Shown piece by piece: positions 24,735 to 32,798 of a DNA stretch of 64,000 nt (positions within the stretch are counted from its first letter, which is position 1; the number at the start of each line of letters is the position of its first letter). Location of the stretch: contig JAUZOO010000003.1 in the NCBI GenBank assembly GCA_030706405.1, positions 481,927 to 545,926 on the forward strand, written 5' to 3'. Under the pieces are notes generated by a model. That model was not told where the DNA came from. It saw only the letters and a list, made by a program, of their open reading frames with translations, and did not search any database. Source of the stretch: Bacteroidota bacterium. Lineage in GTDB: Bacteria; Bacteroidota; Bacteroidia; Bacteroidales; JAAUTT01. A program made the position numbers and the translations under genes.

Positions 24735-25355
24735 TTATTTTTTCACCACATTTTCAAATAATGCAGCTTGTACATTTTTGTCTGTCGTCTCCAAAATCAC
24801 CCAAATTTGACGATTTATATCAATTAGTTGAACCTTATGATTATTTAATAAAATTAAAATTTTATCCAACCAAATTGGGAACTTACTCCTAATGTCGTCT
24901 AAATTTTTTTTGACAGCAAATGGATTTTCAGCATGCATAAAATCAGAACACTCATCGTATATTTGAGTAAATTCATCCAAAGTTAGGTAACCTTCTTTAA
25001 TTTCTTCGATTCTTCCTTTAATTCCCTTTTTTTCAAGTTCTTTATCATATACGTGTCTAATCGGAACTGGATAAAATAATGGATTTATTTTTTCAATATC
25101 TCTCAATATATGTTTAGCGTGATAATGGTTTACGAAGTTTGAATATTGTTTATTATATTTTTCACTATTCGAAACCAAATTTGCTAATGCAATTAATTCC
25201 AGTATTTTTCTAAATTGTAAACAAATAAACTCTGTATCTGTATATTTGTATCCAGTTGTTTTCTTATCCACAATGAATGATCGTATAGAATCAATACGAA
25301 GTTTTATTTCATTCATGCATAAACAATATTTATCTAAAATCGAATCGTAGTCCAT
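24735..25355 (-). CDS. cassette protein of unknown function (cassette 3)
   Basis: 206 residues from the ATG at 25355 (MDYDSILDKYC). The frame is open to 25472, but that extension lies inside attC-like site 3 and is not coding. Mostly helical by composition; CLQFRKILELIALANL near residue 50 and CSDFMHAENPF near 145. No family recognised. Its stop is 5 bp from site 2. Confidence 0.7.
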   Translation of the reverse strand: MDYDSILDKYCLCMNEIKLRIDSIRSFIVDKKTTGYKYTDTEFICLQFRKILELIALANLVSNSEKYNKQYSNFVNHYHAKHILRDIEKINPLFYPVPIRHVYDKELEKKGIKGRIEEIKEGYLTLDEFTQIYDECSDFMHAENPFAVKKNLDDIRSKFPIWLDKILILLNNHKVQLIDINRQIWVILETTDKNVQAALFENVVKK

Positions 25356-25373
25356 TTTCTTTTTTTTAACATT

Positions 25374-25508
25374 GGGCACAACGTTGGCGGTATGAAATGT
25401 TGGGGATTTCGTGGACGCTTTCGTATCAACCGGCAGAAAACTTGCCAGCGAGCGATGCGCTTGGCATACCAATAAAACCCCAATATTTTATACCGCGTGT
25501 TATATGCC
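25374..25508 (-). other. attC-like site 3
   Basis: Minus strand begins GGCATATAAC and ends GTTGTGCCC. Stem arms GCGGTATAAAATATTGGGG and CCCCAACATTTCATACCGC keep the layout of sites 1 and 2 with paired changes (GCCG to GGGG on one arm, CGGC to CCCC on the other). Such covariation supports a folded single-strand function. Confidence 0.75.
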
Positions 25509-25513
25509 GTTTT

Positions 25514-25744
25514 TTATTCTTCATCACGAATTTTGTTTCTTGCTTCATTAATAATCTCTCTATAATTTGGCAAAAAAGGTTCTGTCAATTGTTTCTCCAA
25601 TTGTCCTTCGATTATTCAAAGTGATTTTTGTTCAGCTTGGTCTTCAAAAATATCTGTGTGGTCAGTCTCGTTAAACCTTGCTAAAAAGTCAAACAACACT
25701 AATGCTTCATCCTTTGTCAGATTTATGCTTAATTCGTCTTTCAT
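25514..25744 (-). pseudogene. small cassette protein gene with in-frame TGA (cassette 4, gene b)
   Basis: A 76-codon frame from ATG 25744 (MKDELSINLTKDEALVLFDF) is broken by TGA at codon 43 (25616-25618). The same frame continues IIEGQLEKQLTEPFLPNYRE to TAA. The TGA stands where a Trp would fit (EQKSL-stop-II), so one TGG to TGA change explains it. It overlaps the stop of the upstream gene by ATGA. A reader should treat the product as a 42-residue fragment unless TGA is read through. Confidence 0.7.
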
Positions 25745-26157
25745 TTACAATTCAATTCTATTTGTTCACAATGAATTCTTATAGCTTGTCCATTTTCAAA
25801 AAAGTAAAGAATGTCGTCTCCATCATTCGGTTTTTGTTGTGGAACTATGCTGTCGTTGACTTCTCTGGCAGTTGAAGGAAAAAAGGTAATTTCTCCCAAA
25901 CAACTGTCATCTTCAAAACTACTATTTTCGTCTTGGTCAGTAATTGTCAAAAATGTAACTGAATTGTGAACTAAAACCAAATTAATTAGCTCGTCTTTAT
26001 CAACCCAATTCCCTTTTGATTTTGTCCAACTGAGCTTAAGTTGTCTATTTGCAATATTATAGTCAAAACCTACAAAGTCAAAGTTATTGTGAAGGTCTAT
26101 GCATCGACCGTTAAAGTTCAAAGCATGATTATCTATAATATCAAAATTTACTTTCAT
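25741..26157 (-). CDS. cassette protein of unknown function (cassette 4, gene a)
   Basis: 138 residues, acidic, predicted mostly beta; MKVNFDIIDNHALNFNGRCIDLHNN opens it and GEITFFPSTAREVND lies in the middle. No family recognised; small acidic cassette proteins like this can be immunity or accessory proteins, but nothing shows that here. The stop overlaps the next start by ATGA, so the two are translationally coupled. This two-gene cassette lies between attC-like sites 4 and 3. Confidence 0.7.
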   Translation of the reverse strand: MKVNFDIIDNHALNFNGRCIDLHNNFDFVGFDYNIANRQLKLSWTKSKGNWVDKDELINLVLVHNSVTFLTITDQDENSSFEDDSCLGEITFFPSTAREVNDSIVPQQKPNDGDDILYFFENGQAIRIHCEQIELNCK

Positions 26158-26182
26158 AATGGTCGATATCTTGTTTTAAAAT

Positions 26183-26240
26183 GGCATATAACATTTCAAT
26201 AATCGCAACCGGTTGCGATTATATCAGCTTTAGTTATAGC
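26183..26240 (-). other. attC-like site 4, short form with 24-bp perfect palindrome
   Basis: 58 bp. Minus strand begins GCTATAAC and ends GTTATATGCC. A 24-bp perfect palindrome at 26199-26222 (half-site ATAATCGCAACC) forms the centre, and a few mismatches near the ends resemble extrahelical bases. It matches the short end of attC lengths and marks the right edge of the array. Confidence 0.6.
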
Positions 26241-26479
26241 TATATTGTTTTTCAAATTCATTTTACTTTGTTTGTGTTCTGTAATTGCCCCAACATCTAA
26301 AAATTCCACCTCTTGCAATCATCCGCAAAACAGCTATTTGTCTAAACCGATAGCCATTTTCTTTAAGTCCTAAATGTAAAGATTTCCGGTTAAACAAGAT
26401 GGATGTTGTTTAACTTTATTTAGAATATTTGTATGTTGTTTAACACTGCCAATAACCCGGGTTGGTTTGTACGCAAAAC

Positions 26480-26504
26480 AAAAGCCTCAATAGGCGAGGC
26501 TTTT
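26480..26504. terminator. terminator-like hairpin
   Basis: AAAAGCCTC and GAGGCTTTT with a 7-nt loop. It lies between the cassette array and the 21-bp repeat and could end minus-strand transcripts from the Omp85-like gene. The preceding 26241-26479 shows only two GTTGTTTAAC direct repeats. Confidence 0.55.
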
Positions 26505-26578
26505 AAGGGTAGCGTTTGGCTAATTTAATTTTTACATCGGGTGTTTTGTCATCCAAAATTTTTCCTACCGGAAGTTTT

Positions 26579-26725
26579 ATTTCAGATGGCGCGTAAAATT
26601 TTTCAGATACCGCGAGAAATTTTTCAACTACCGCGAGCTTTATTTCAATCACCGCGAGAAATTTTTCAATGACCGCGAGAAATTTTTCAGTTACCGCGAA
26701 TTTCATTTCAATGACCGCGAGAAAA
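26579..26725. repeat. tandem array, seven units of 21 bp
   Basis: Exactly seven 21-bp units with consensus TTTTCAATGACCGCGAGAAAT (units start at 26579, 26600, 26621, 26642, 26663, 26684 and 26705). On the minus strand one frame reads heptads such as KFLAVIE, IKLAVVE and KFLAVSE, a 67-residue frame at 26503-26706. Coding is uncertain: there is no clear promoter and the units vary at all codon positions. Core CCGCGAG is the most conserved part. Confidence 0.8.
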
Positions 26726-26768
26726 AAAAGGTACTTGAAAAATTACAATCAACCTTTAATTCGCATTA

Positions 26769-28025
26769 TTAAAACGCATGGTTAATATACATCTGGCATT
26801 GAACCCCTTCGGTGGAATAAGCCCCGTCTATACGGACAATCATCTGGTTGGCCATAAACCGCAGCCCGAGTCCTGCATCGGTCTTCATCTTCTGGTGGAA
26901 GGTATCGATGTCCCAATCGGGAGTCACCCTTCCGGCCTCACCAAATACGACCAGTTGCATCCAATCGAGCTTAACACCAAGACTTTTTAACAGTCCCCAG
27001 TTGGCAAGAGGGTTCCATTTGGGAATGATACGGTACTCGCCGGTATAAAGCAAAGCAGCCCTGTCGCTAAACCGTGCTTCGGGAAACCCGCGTAAACGGA
27101 AACGTCCGCCGAGATTAGCGCCCGCAAACGGCGACGGGCGGTGGTAAATGCCGTTAGAGACCTCATCCCACGATGTTACATAACGCGTCCAGATATTGAA
27201 AGCCAAAACCTGTTGAACCAAGTGCTTTGCAGGAATTGGAAAGTAAAAACTTGCCGTACCCTCCATCATGTCCCAGGGTGTGGTAGACGATAAAGCCGCT
27301 GTACCCTTACGGTATTTAAAACTAAACATATCCCCTACCGATGGATTGGCAACAAAATCAACATTCTCACAAGTAAAGCCCATGGTATAACCTGCCGAAA
27401 CCAATTTCCGGTTAAACGGTTCCTTCATGTACTGATTTTGATAGAATAAACCGGGCTCAATAAACGTACGTCCGTTAGCTATGGGCCAATAACTTCCCGA
27501 AAACAGCTTTCCCTGTTCGGGAATCCCTTTATCAAGAACAACATGGTTGAGCACTTCGTTTCGTCCATAACCTATAGGCAACAAATATCGAAACTGCAGC
27601 TCGGCTTCGTATTTATTGCTTTGCAGCCGGTAGAAATTATCCGACGACGATTTGTTTTTCCCGGCCGCGCGATAGCCATCATAATAAACATCCAACGCCC
27701 CGTAATGGGCAATGTTGATGTTAGGCGACACAAACACGCGTTTGGCAAACGGCACCTGAAGGTTAGTCATGTCGCCATACACATACCGCGAGCCATTGGT
27801 ACTGATCAGCCCGATAAGTGTAGACGAAGTCTGTTCCTGCAAGAACCCACGGCCGGCAACATCAACAGCAGCCGACACTCCCAGCGTTTTAAGGTAAAAC
27901 GAAAACGGAAGAACAATTAAACTGTTGTTTTTGTGTACAGTGTCGGCCTTATCTACATAAACATCCTGTCCACTGGTTATTAGTGATTTAAAAACAAAGA
28001 CAAAGCCTATTAAAAGGTATTTCAT
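26769..28025 (-). CDS. Omp85/BamA-like outer-membrane barrel protein
   Basis: 418 residues from the ATG at 28025 (MKYLLIGFVFVFKSLITSGQ, signal peptide); the frame is open to 28082. The C-terminal two thirds alternate as beta strands. RFRLRGFPEARFSDRAALLYTGEYR holds the (V/R)RGF loop motif of the Omp85 barrel. POTRA repeats are not evident, so it resembles the short surface-antigen (D15-like) proteins of unknown role. The last residue is Phe, usual for outer-membrane proteins. Confidence 0.75.
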   Translation of the reverse strand: MKYLLIGFVFVFKSLITSGQDVYVDKADTVHKNNSLIVLPFSFYLKTLGVSAAVDVAGRGFLQEQTSSTLIGLISTNGSRYVYGDMTNLQVPFAKRVFVSPNINIAHYGALDVYYDGYRAAGKNKSSSDNFYRLQSNKYEAELQFRYLLPIGYGRNEVLNHVVLDKGIPEQGKLFSGSYWPIANGRTFIEPGLFYQNQYMKEPFNRKLVSAGYTMGFTCENVDFVANPSVGDMFSFKYRKGTAALSSTTPWDMMEGTASFYFPIPAKHLVQQVLAFNIWTRYVTSWDEVSNGIYHRPSPFAGANLGGRFRLRGFPEARFSDRAALLYTGEYRIIPKWNPLANWGLLKSLGVKLDWMQLVVFGEAGRVTPDWDIDTFHQKMKTDAGLGLRFMANQMIVRIDGAYSTEGVQCQMYINHAF

Positions 28026-28085
28026 TTTTGAACGCAAAATGGAAGCGTATTCATTTCTAAAGATTTGGTTCATCATAAACAATTA

Positions 28086-28250
28086 TCATTTAAAGGCCAA
28101 TGCCAACCCAAAGCTCAGGTTTAAAGCATCTTCAATATGTACAGTTTTGGAAGTGATGGCATCCACAACTGAGTGCCGGGAGAACCCGGTTCGGAAAATA
28201 TGCCATCCCCGGAATAGCTTACCTTTTACCGGATAGTTGACCCGATTGTA
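28086..28250 (-). pseudogene. possible 3-prime remnant of an outer-membrane protein gene
   Basis: An uninterrupted frame after a TAG reads NYPVKGKLFRGWHIF and ends DALNLSFGLALAFK plus stop. The amphipathic end is like the last strand of a beta-barrel protein. There is no start codon or 5-prime part. It lies between the RND and Omp85-like genes on the same strand. Weak evidence. Confidence 0.3.
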
Positions 28251-28312
28251 AATACACTACAAAATTATATTTGTCAAACCAGGCAACTACAAATAAATAG
28301 GTCAACAGCCCG

Positions 28313-28348
28313 TTTTGCCGGTTAAGGTGGACTCTTTAACCGGCAAAA
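28313..28348. other. hairpin after the RND-TolC gene
   Basis: TTTTGCCGGTTAAG and CTTTAACCGGCAAAA pair with a short loop 16 bp after the stop codon. There is no T-run, so it may protect the mRNA end or terminate weakly. Confidence 0.45.
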
Positions 28349-28363
28349 GGATTGGTATTGAAT

Positions 28364-31300
28364 TTATTTGTACTGCCCAACAGCCTGCTGATATTTGGCC
28401 AGTTTAATTTGGTAGCTGCACCGTGCATCGGTAAGGTTGTCGCCCGAACTTTGAAACAATGCCTGAGCTTCCAATAAATCGGATATGCCAATGGTTCCCG
28501 CGCGATAATTGTCGTTGGTAACCTTCAGGTTTTCCTTCGACTGCTCAAGGGTTTTTCCGGCCAACATAATCTGGCTAAAGCTCTCCGTTAAATCATTTTT
28601 AGACTGTTCAATCTGGAGGGCAAGCAGCTCAGCGGTTTCGTCGAGCTTGTTTTTGGCTTTTTCAATTTTTATTCGCTGCTGCCGTATCTTATGTGTGCCG
28701 CCCCACCAATCGCTGATTGGTACGCTCAGGCTCGCAAAAGCAAACATATTGGTTTGGGAGCTTTTCATTGCGTCGAAATAAACCCCCATAGCCCCAATGG
28801 CCAGCTGCGGCATGTATTCGCCTCTGGTCATTTTCTGTTGAAGTTCTTCGGCCTCAACCGATTTATTTAACAGTTGATATTCGGTGCGACTGGACACTGC
28901 TTTTCTGGAATCTCCCGAAATAACAGGCTGTAAGCTTGCATCGGTGCGGGCTTTTAACACGAGCAAACTGTCGTATGCAATTCCTATGTGTTGGCATAAA
29001 GCTCTGGTGCTTAAATTTATTCCGTTTTGAAGCTTAATGCGGTTCATCTGCAACTCGTTCTGCTTAATCTGAACTTTTAACAAATCGTTACGCTGCGCCA
29101 TTCCTGCGCGACAAAAATTACTGACATCCCGAGCCAGCGTGTCGAGCAGGGTTTGGTACCTGTCAATGGTATTCATCTTTTCTTTAAGCGAAACCACCGT
29201 CCAGAACAGTTCCTCGGTTCGCGCCAGAACATCAGTAACTGCCAGCGCTTGTTGTTGCCGGCTCACTTCTTCGCCAAGTGATGCAAGCTTATTTCCGTTG
29301 CGGATACGCCCACCGGCATAAACCGGTTGGGTAACCGATACATTTGCAGTGTTTACATAGTCGAGCCCTGAGATGGCAGGTATATAGGTAAACTGTGTAG
29401 CATTTGCCAGGTTTGCCATATTGCCATCATATACCGGCAGGTTCATTGGTGAAGTCTTAAGCATATAATCCGGAGATCGCATGGCTATTGCCGAAGCACT
29501 AACTTTTGGAAAATAGTTGGTATAGGCACTTTTACGCTGTTCTTCGGAAGCTCCCACCTCATACCCGGCTTCTTTTATCTTTTTATTATTTTGAATAGCA
29601 AGATGTTTGCACGAATCGAGGGAAAGCGTTACTTCCTTGGTCTGAGCTTGGGACGCCATCGCCGGAATTAATAATAGCAGCAATAGCATCAGCGGCTTAC
29701 CAAAAGGAATTGACCAGAATCCGGAGTTTTTTTGTTTGTCGCTGTAAGCTAACGAATAAAGGAGTGGCAGTACAAACAAGGTAAGTACCATGGAGATCAA
29801 TAAACCGAAACAGATAACGGTTCCCAATGGCCCCCACAGCGGCGAACGGCTCAATATCATTGGCACAACGCCAACCGAAGCAGCGGCCGAGGTCAGAAAG
29901 ATGGGACGCATACGGCGTTTCCCGGCAGCTAATGCCGCTTCGTGAACGGTTAACCGGTCTTTTTCTTTTATCTCGCGGGCATAATCGATGAGGATAATTC
30001 CGTTACGGACCACCATCCCGCAAAGACTTGTAATACCGATAAATGCCGTGATGCTAAACGGGTAACCCATTAGTTTAAGTCCAATAGCAGCCCCCGGCAG
30101 CGATAACAACATGGTGGACATGATGAGTGCCGAAAGCTTCGTTTTTTTAAACTGAAATAATAGAATGAAGAAAATGAGCACGATACTTAAACCGAGCGCA
30201 ATGCCCATCGGGATAAAAACTTCGTTCTGCCCTTCATAATCACCGCCATACGTAATGAAGGTTCCTTCCGGAAGGTGCAGGTTGTCTATCTGTGGTTTAA
30301 TTTCGTTAAAAATATTCGAGGCTACACCCTGAGCATCGTTGTCGATAGAGATGGTAAGCGTACGGGTTCCGTTGCGGCGTACAATGGCCCCTTCCGTCCA
30401 TTCGGGCGAAAAGCTGGCAAATGACCGCAGCGGGGTGGCCGTGAAACCGGATGAAGGCGATGTGATGTATTGGTCTGCCAGGGTCTTTATGCTTTTGGCT
30501 TCTTTTACTTCCTGCGAGAGGCGCACCTCTACCGGGTAATCATTTTCCCAGATGGTCGTGAGGGGAATACCGTCGAGGCCAACCATTAGCGAGGTGGATA
30601 CCAAGCCTTTGGAATAACCCATACGGTTCGCCTTGTCGCGGTTCATATCCACCTTGATGTTCTGTTGCATCTGGTCCCAGTCATTACGAACCCAGGCAAG
30701 GTGCTGCGTCTTTTTTAGTATTTTATCGATTTGAGCCTGGGTGCTTCGTATATCCTTTATCGAATCGGACGAAATGCGGATTTCTATTTGCGCTTTGTTC
30801 AGCTGCATAGCCAGTATTTTCCATTTCACATGAGCATTGGCAAAGCAGTCGGAATATTTAGGACCGTATTCGTTCACGATTTTACGGGTAGCTTCGTTCG
30901 ATTCAGTGTTTATCAGCAATTGCCCATAATTGGTTGCAGGCATGTTAGGCGCATAAACGGTGTGGAAACGGGGTGAACTGGTGCCTATAAAACTGGTTAC
31001 GTTGGTTACGCGTTTGTCTTTCATCAGTACCGATTCGAGACTGTCAACCACTTTGGCCGTACTTTCGAGCGAAGACCCTGTAGGCAGGTAAACCTCAACG
31101 GCAAACTGGTTACGCTCCATTTCGGGAAACAGCTGTTGGTCGGTAGTTTTAAATAAAATGATCGCCAGTATAATCGTAGCAAAACCAATTCCTATAACCG
31201 TTTTAGGGTATTTAAAAGCTTTTTCGAGCGATGCATCAAACCATCCCTGGAGTCTGTCTAAAAATGATTTGCCTTTATTTTCTGCATCATTGCTTTTTAA

Positions 31301-32797
31301 TCCTTTTTTGATGAAAACATAGTTAAGGAAAGGAACCAGCAGCAATGCAATAACAATTGAAACCACCAGGGCAATAGTTACAACGATAGGGAGCGTGTTC
31401 ATAAATTCGCCTGCCGTGCCCGGAACCATAAAGCCCAGCGGGATATAAGCCGCCATAATAGCAAGGGTAGCCCCGATTATAGGTGTCACCAGCTCCTTCG
31501 CACTTTTGATGGCTGCATGCCAGGGTGATCCTCCGTGGTCTATCTTTTCCACATGATTGTCAATTACCACAATAGAATTGTCCACAATCATTCCTAATAC
31601 CAGGATTAAGGCTGCCAATGAAACGGTATGAAGCTCGATCCCAAAGAAATATAGAAATGCTAACGTGATTAATACGGAGATTGGCACCGTAATTCCTGCC
31701 ACGGCAGCAACCCGCATGGGTAACAATATCATTGTCACCATGATTACGGCAACAATGGCGATTAAAAATTCGCGCATAAAATCGGATACCGACTCGTCCA
31801 CATATTTAGGCAGTTCCGATATCTTAGCCACCTTAATATCTTTCGGGCAGTGTTTCTGGAATGTTCCTATCGCCTTATCCACGTCTTTGCCGTACTCCAC
31901 AATATTGTTTCCAGGCTGCATCTCAAGCGAAAGCAGAATAGTTTTTTTACCGTTTTGCTTGATATAACTATCCGGATCTTCGTAGCGGCGTTCAACAGAG
32001 GCAATGTTTTTTAAACGAACAACATTGCCTTGTGGATCAGAATAAACAATCTGATCGGCCAGATCTTTTTCCGAATCAAAATTGGAAGGAAGATGTACCG
32101 ATAGGTTGTATTTACCGTCTTTCAGAACCCCTGCATAATTGACCATGCCGTTAGACTGGTACGCCGAGAACAACGATAGTGATTTGATGTTGTATTCGTT
32201 AAGCATTTCGGGCTTTACGTTTACATAGATTTTCTCCTTCTGCAACCCGTAATGTTTTATTTTAGACGACGCCGGAATTTTACGGCATTCGGCTTCGAGT
32301 TTTTTGAGCTCTTCTTCCATCTCTTTATAGCTCCGGGTGTCGGACGACAAGGTAATGAGCAAGGCTGATGTATCGCCAAAATCGGAATTGGCAATCAGCG
32401 CCAATACGCCCGTCGGAAGGCTCATCTTTAGTTCGCTAAGGCCATGTTTCAGCTTCGACCAGAACTGATCGGCATTTTTAACATTGTCGTTTAGTTCTAC
32501 GAAAATGTACATAATGCCTTCTTTCGATTGCGAGTATGTTTTAGCCTTTTTTACTTCCTGATATCCAAATATATAATTCTCTACTACCCTTGTTAGTTGA
32601 GCTTCAACTTCGGCAGAAGTGGCCCCGGGATAAACCCCAACAATAACTCCTTGTCGTATCGTAAATTGAGGGAATTCGTTTCGAGGCATTTTCTGGAGCG
32701 CTATAATGCCAATAATCATAAATACTACAGTCAGGATTATGACGATATTCCGGTTCCGCATGGCGGCCTCGATGATGCCTGTTTTTTTGTGGCTCAT
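28364..32797 (-). CDS. RND efflux permease fused to TolC-type outer-membrane channel
   Basis: 1477 residues. Positions 1 to about 1025 are a complete RND permease: first helix IVIILTVVFMIIGIIAL, pore domains, and the second half ending ISMVLTLFVLPLLYSLAYSD. Near 1030-1050 a signal-peptide-like stretch (LMLLLLLLIPAMASQAQ) leads into about 425 residues of outer-membrane factor (TLSLDSCKHLAIQNNKKIKEA, then two coiled-coil/barrel repeats such as VTQPVYAGGRI and LLEAQALFQSS). The internal leader could be cleaved so that the channel is released. It forms an operon with the adaptor gene 1 bp upstream. Confidence 0.92.
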   Translation of the reverse strand: MSHKKTGIIEAAMRNRNIVIILTVVFMIIGIIALQKMPRNEFPQFTIRQGVIVGVYPGATSAEVEAQLTRVVENYIFGYQEVKKAKTYSQSKEGIMYIFVELNDNVKNADQFWSKLKHGLSELKMSLPTGVLALIANSDFGDTSALLITLSSDTRSYKEMEEELKKLEAECRKIPASSKIKHYGLQKEKIYVNVKPEMLNEYNIKSLSLFSAYQSNGMVNYAGVLKDGKYNLSVHLPSNFDSEKDLADQIVYSDPQGNVVRLKNIASVERRYEDPDSYIKQNGKKTILLSLEMQPGNNIVEYGKDVDKAIGTFQKHCPKDIKVAKISELPKYVDESVSDFMREFLIAIVAVIMVTMILLPMRVAAVAGITVPISVLITLAFLYFFGIELHTVSLAALILVLGMIVDNSIVVIDNHVEKIDHGGSPWHAAIKSAKELVTPIIGATLAIMAAYIPLGFMVPGTAGEFMNTLPIVVTIALVVSIVIALLLVPFLNYVFIKKGLKSNDAENKGKSFLDRLQGWFDASLEKAFKYPKTVIGIGFATIILAIILFKTTDQQLFPEMERNQFAVEVYLPTGSSLESTAKVVDSLESVLMKDKRVTNVTSFIGTSSPRFHTVYAPNMPATNYGQLLINTESNEATRKIVNEYGPKYSDCFANAHVKWKILAMQLNKAQIEIRISSDSIKDIRSTQAQIDKILKKTQHLAWVRNDWDQMQQNIKVDMNRDKANRMGYSKGLVSTSLMVGLDGIPLTTIWENDYPVEVRLSQEVKEAKSIKTLADQYITSPSSGFTATPLRSFASFSPEWTEGAIVRRNGTRTLTISIDNDAQGVASNIFNEIKPQIDNLHLPEGTFITYGGDYEGQNEVFIPMGIALGLSIVLIFFILLFQFKKTKLSALIMSTMLLSLPGAAIGLKLMGYPFSITAFIGITSLCGMVVRNGIILIDYAREIKEKDRLTVHEAALAAGKRRMRPIFLTSAAASVGVVPMILSRSPLWGPLGTVICFGLLISMVLTLFVLPLLYSLAYSDKQKNSGFWSIPFGKPLMLLLLLLIPAMASQAQTKEVTLSLDSCKHLAIQNNKKIKEAGYEVGASEEQRKSAYTNYFPKVSASAIAMRSPDYMLKTSPMNLPVYDGNMANLANATQFTYIPAISGLDYVNTANVSVTQPVYAGGRIRNGNKLASLGEEVSRQQQALAVTDVLARTEELFWTVVSLKEKMNTIDRYQTLLDTLARDVSNFCRAGMAQRNDLLKVQIKQNELQMNRIKLQNGINLSTRALCQHIGIAYDSLLVLKARTDASLQPVISGDSRKAVSSRTEYQLLNKSVEAEELQQKMTRGEYMPQLAIGAMGVYFDAMKSSQTNMFAFASLSVPISDWWGGTHKIRQQRIKIEKAKNKLDETAELLALQIEQSKNDLTESFSQIMLAGKTLEQSKENLKVTNDNYRAGTIGISDLLEAQALFQSSGDNLTDARCSYQIKLAKYQQAVGQYK

Positions 32798-32798
32798 G

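Larger units (their letters stand above)
23226..26240 (-). mobile_element. integron-like cassette array without integrase (CALIN)
   Basis: Small same-strand genes separated by four attC-like sites at 23666-23797, 24598-24730, 25374-25508 and 26183-26240. Read on the minus strand, the first bases of each cassette complement the inverse core of the attC at its other end: GTTATATGCC with GGCATATAAC, GTTGTGCCC with GGGCACAAC, and GTTAGCGGC with GCCGCCTAAC (one extra base). This is the relation expected from cassettes inserted as circles. No intI is in the window, so the term cluster of attC sites lacking integrase applies, unless the integrase lies far off. Confidence 0.75.

Noticed and set aside
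25356..25472. N-terminal extension of the cassette 3 protein
   Set aside because: This part lies inside the attC-like stem; the ATG at 25355 begins a normal protein.
23808..26157. A toxin-antitoxin or phage-defence island
   Set aside because: The cassette proteins show no recognised toxin, nuclease or defence domain; the weak HEPN-like motif in cassette 2 is not enough.
11471..26725. CRISPR arrays in the two tandem-repeat regions
   Set aside because: The units are head-to-tail at 20 and 21 bp with no unique spacers, and no cas genes are present.
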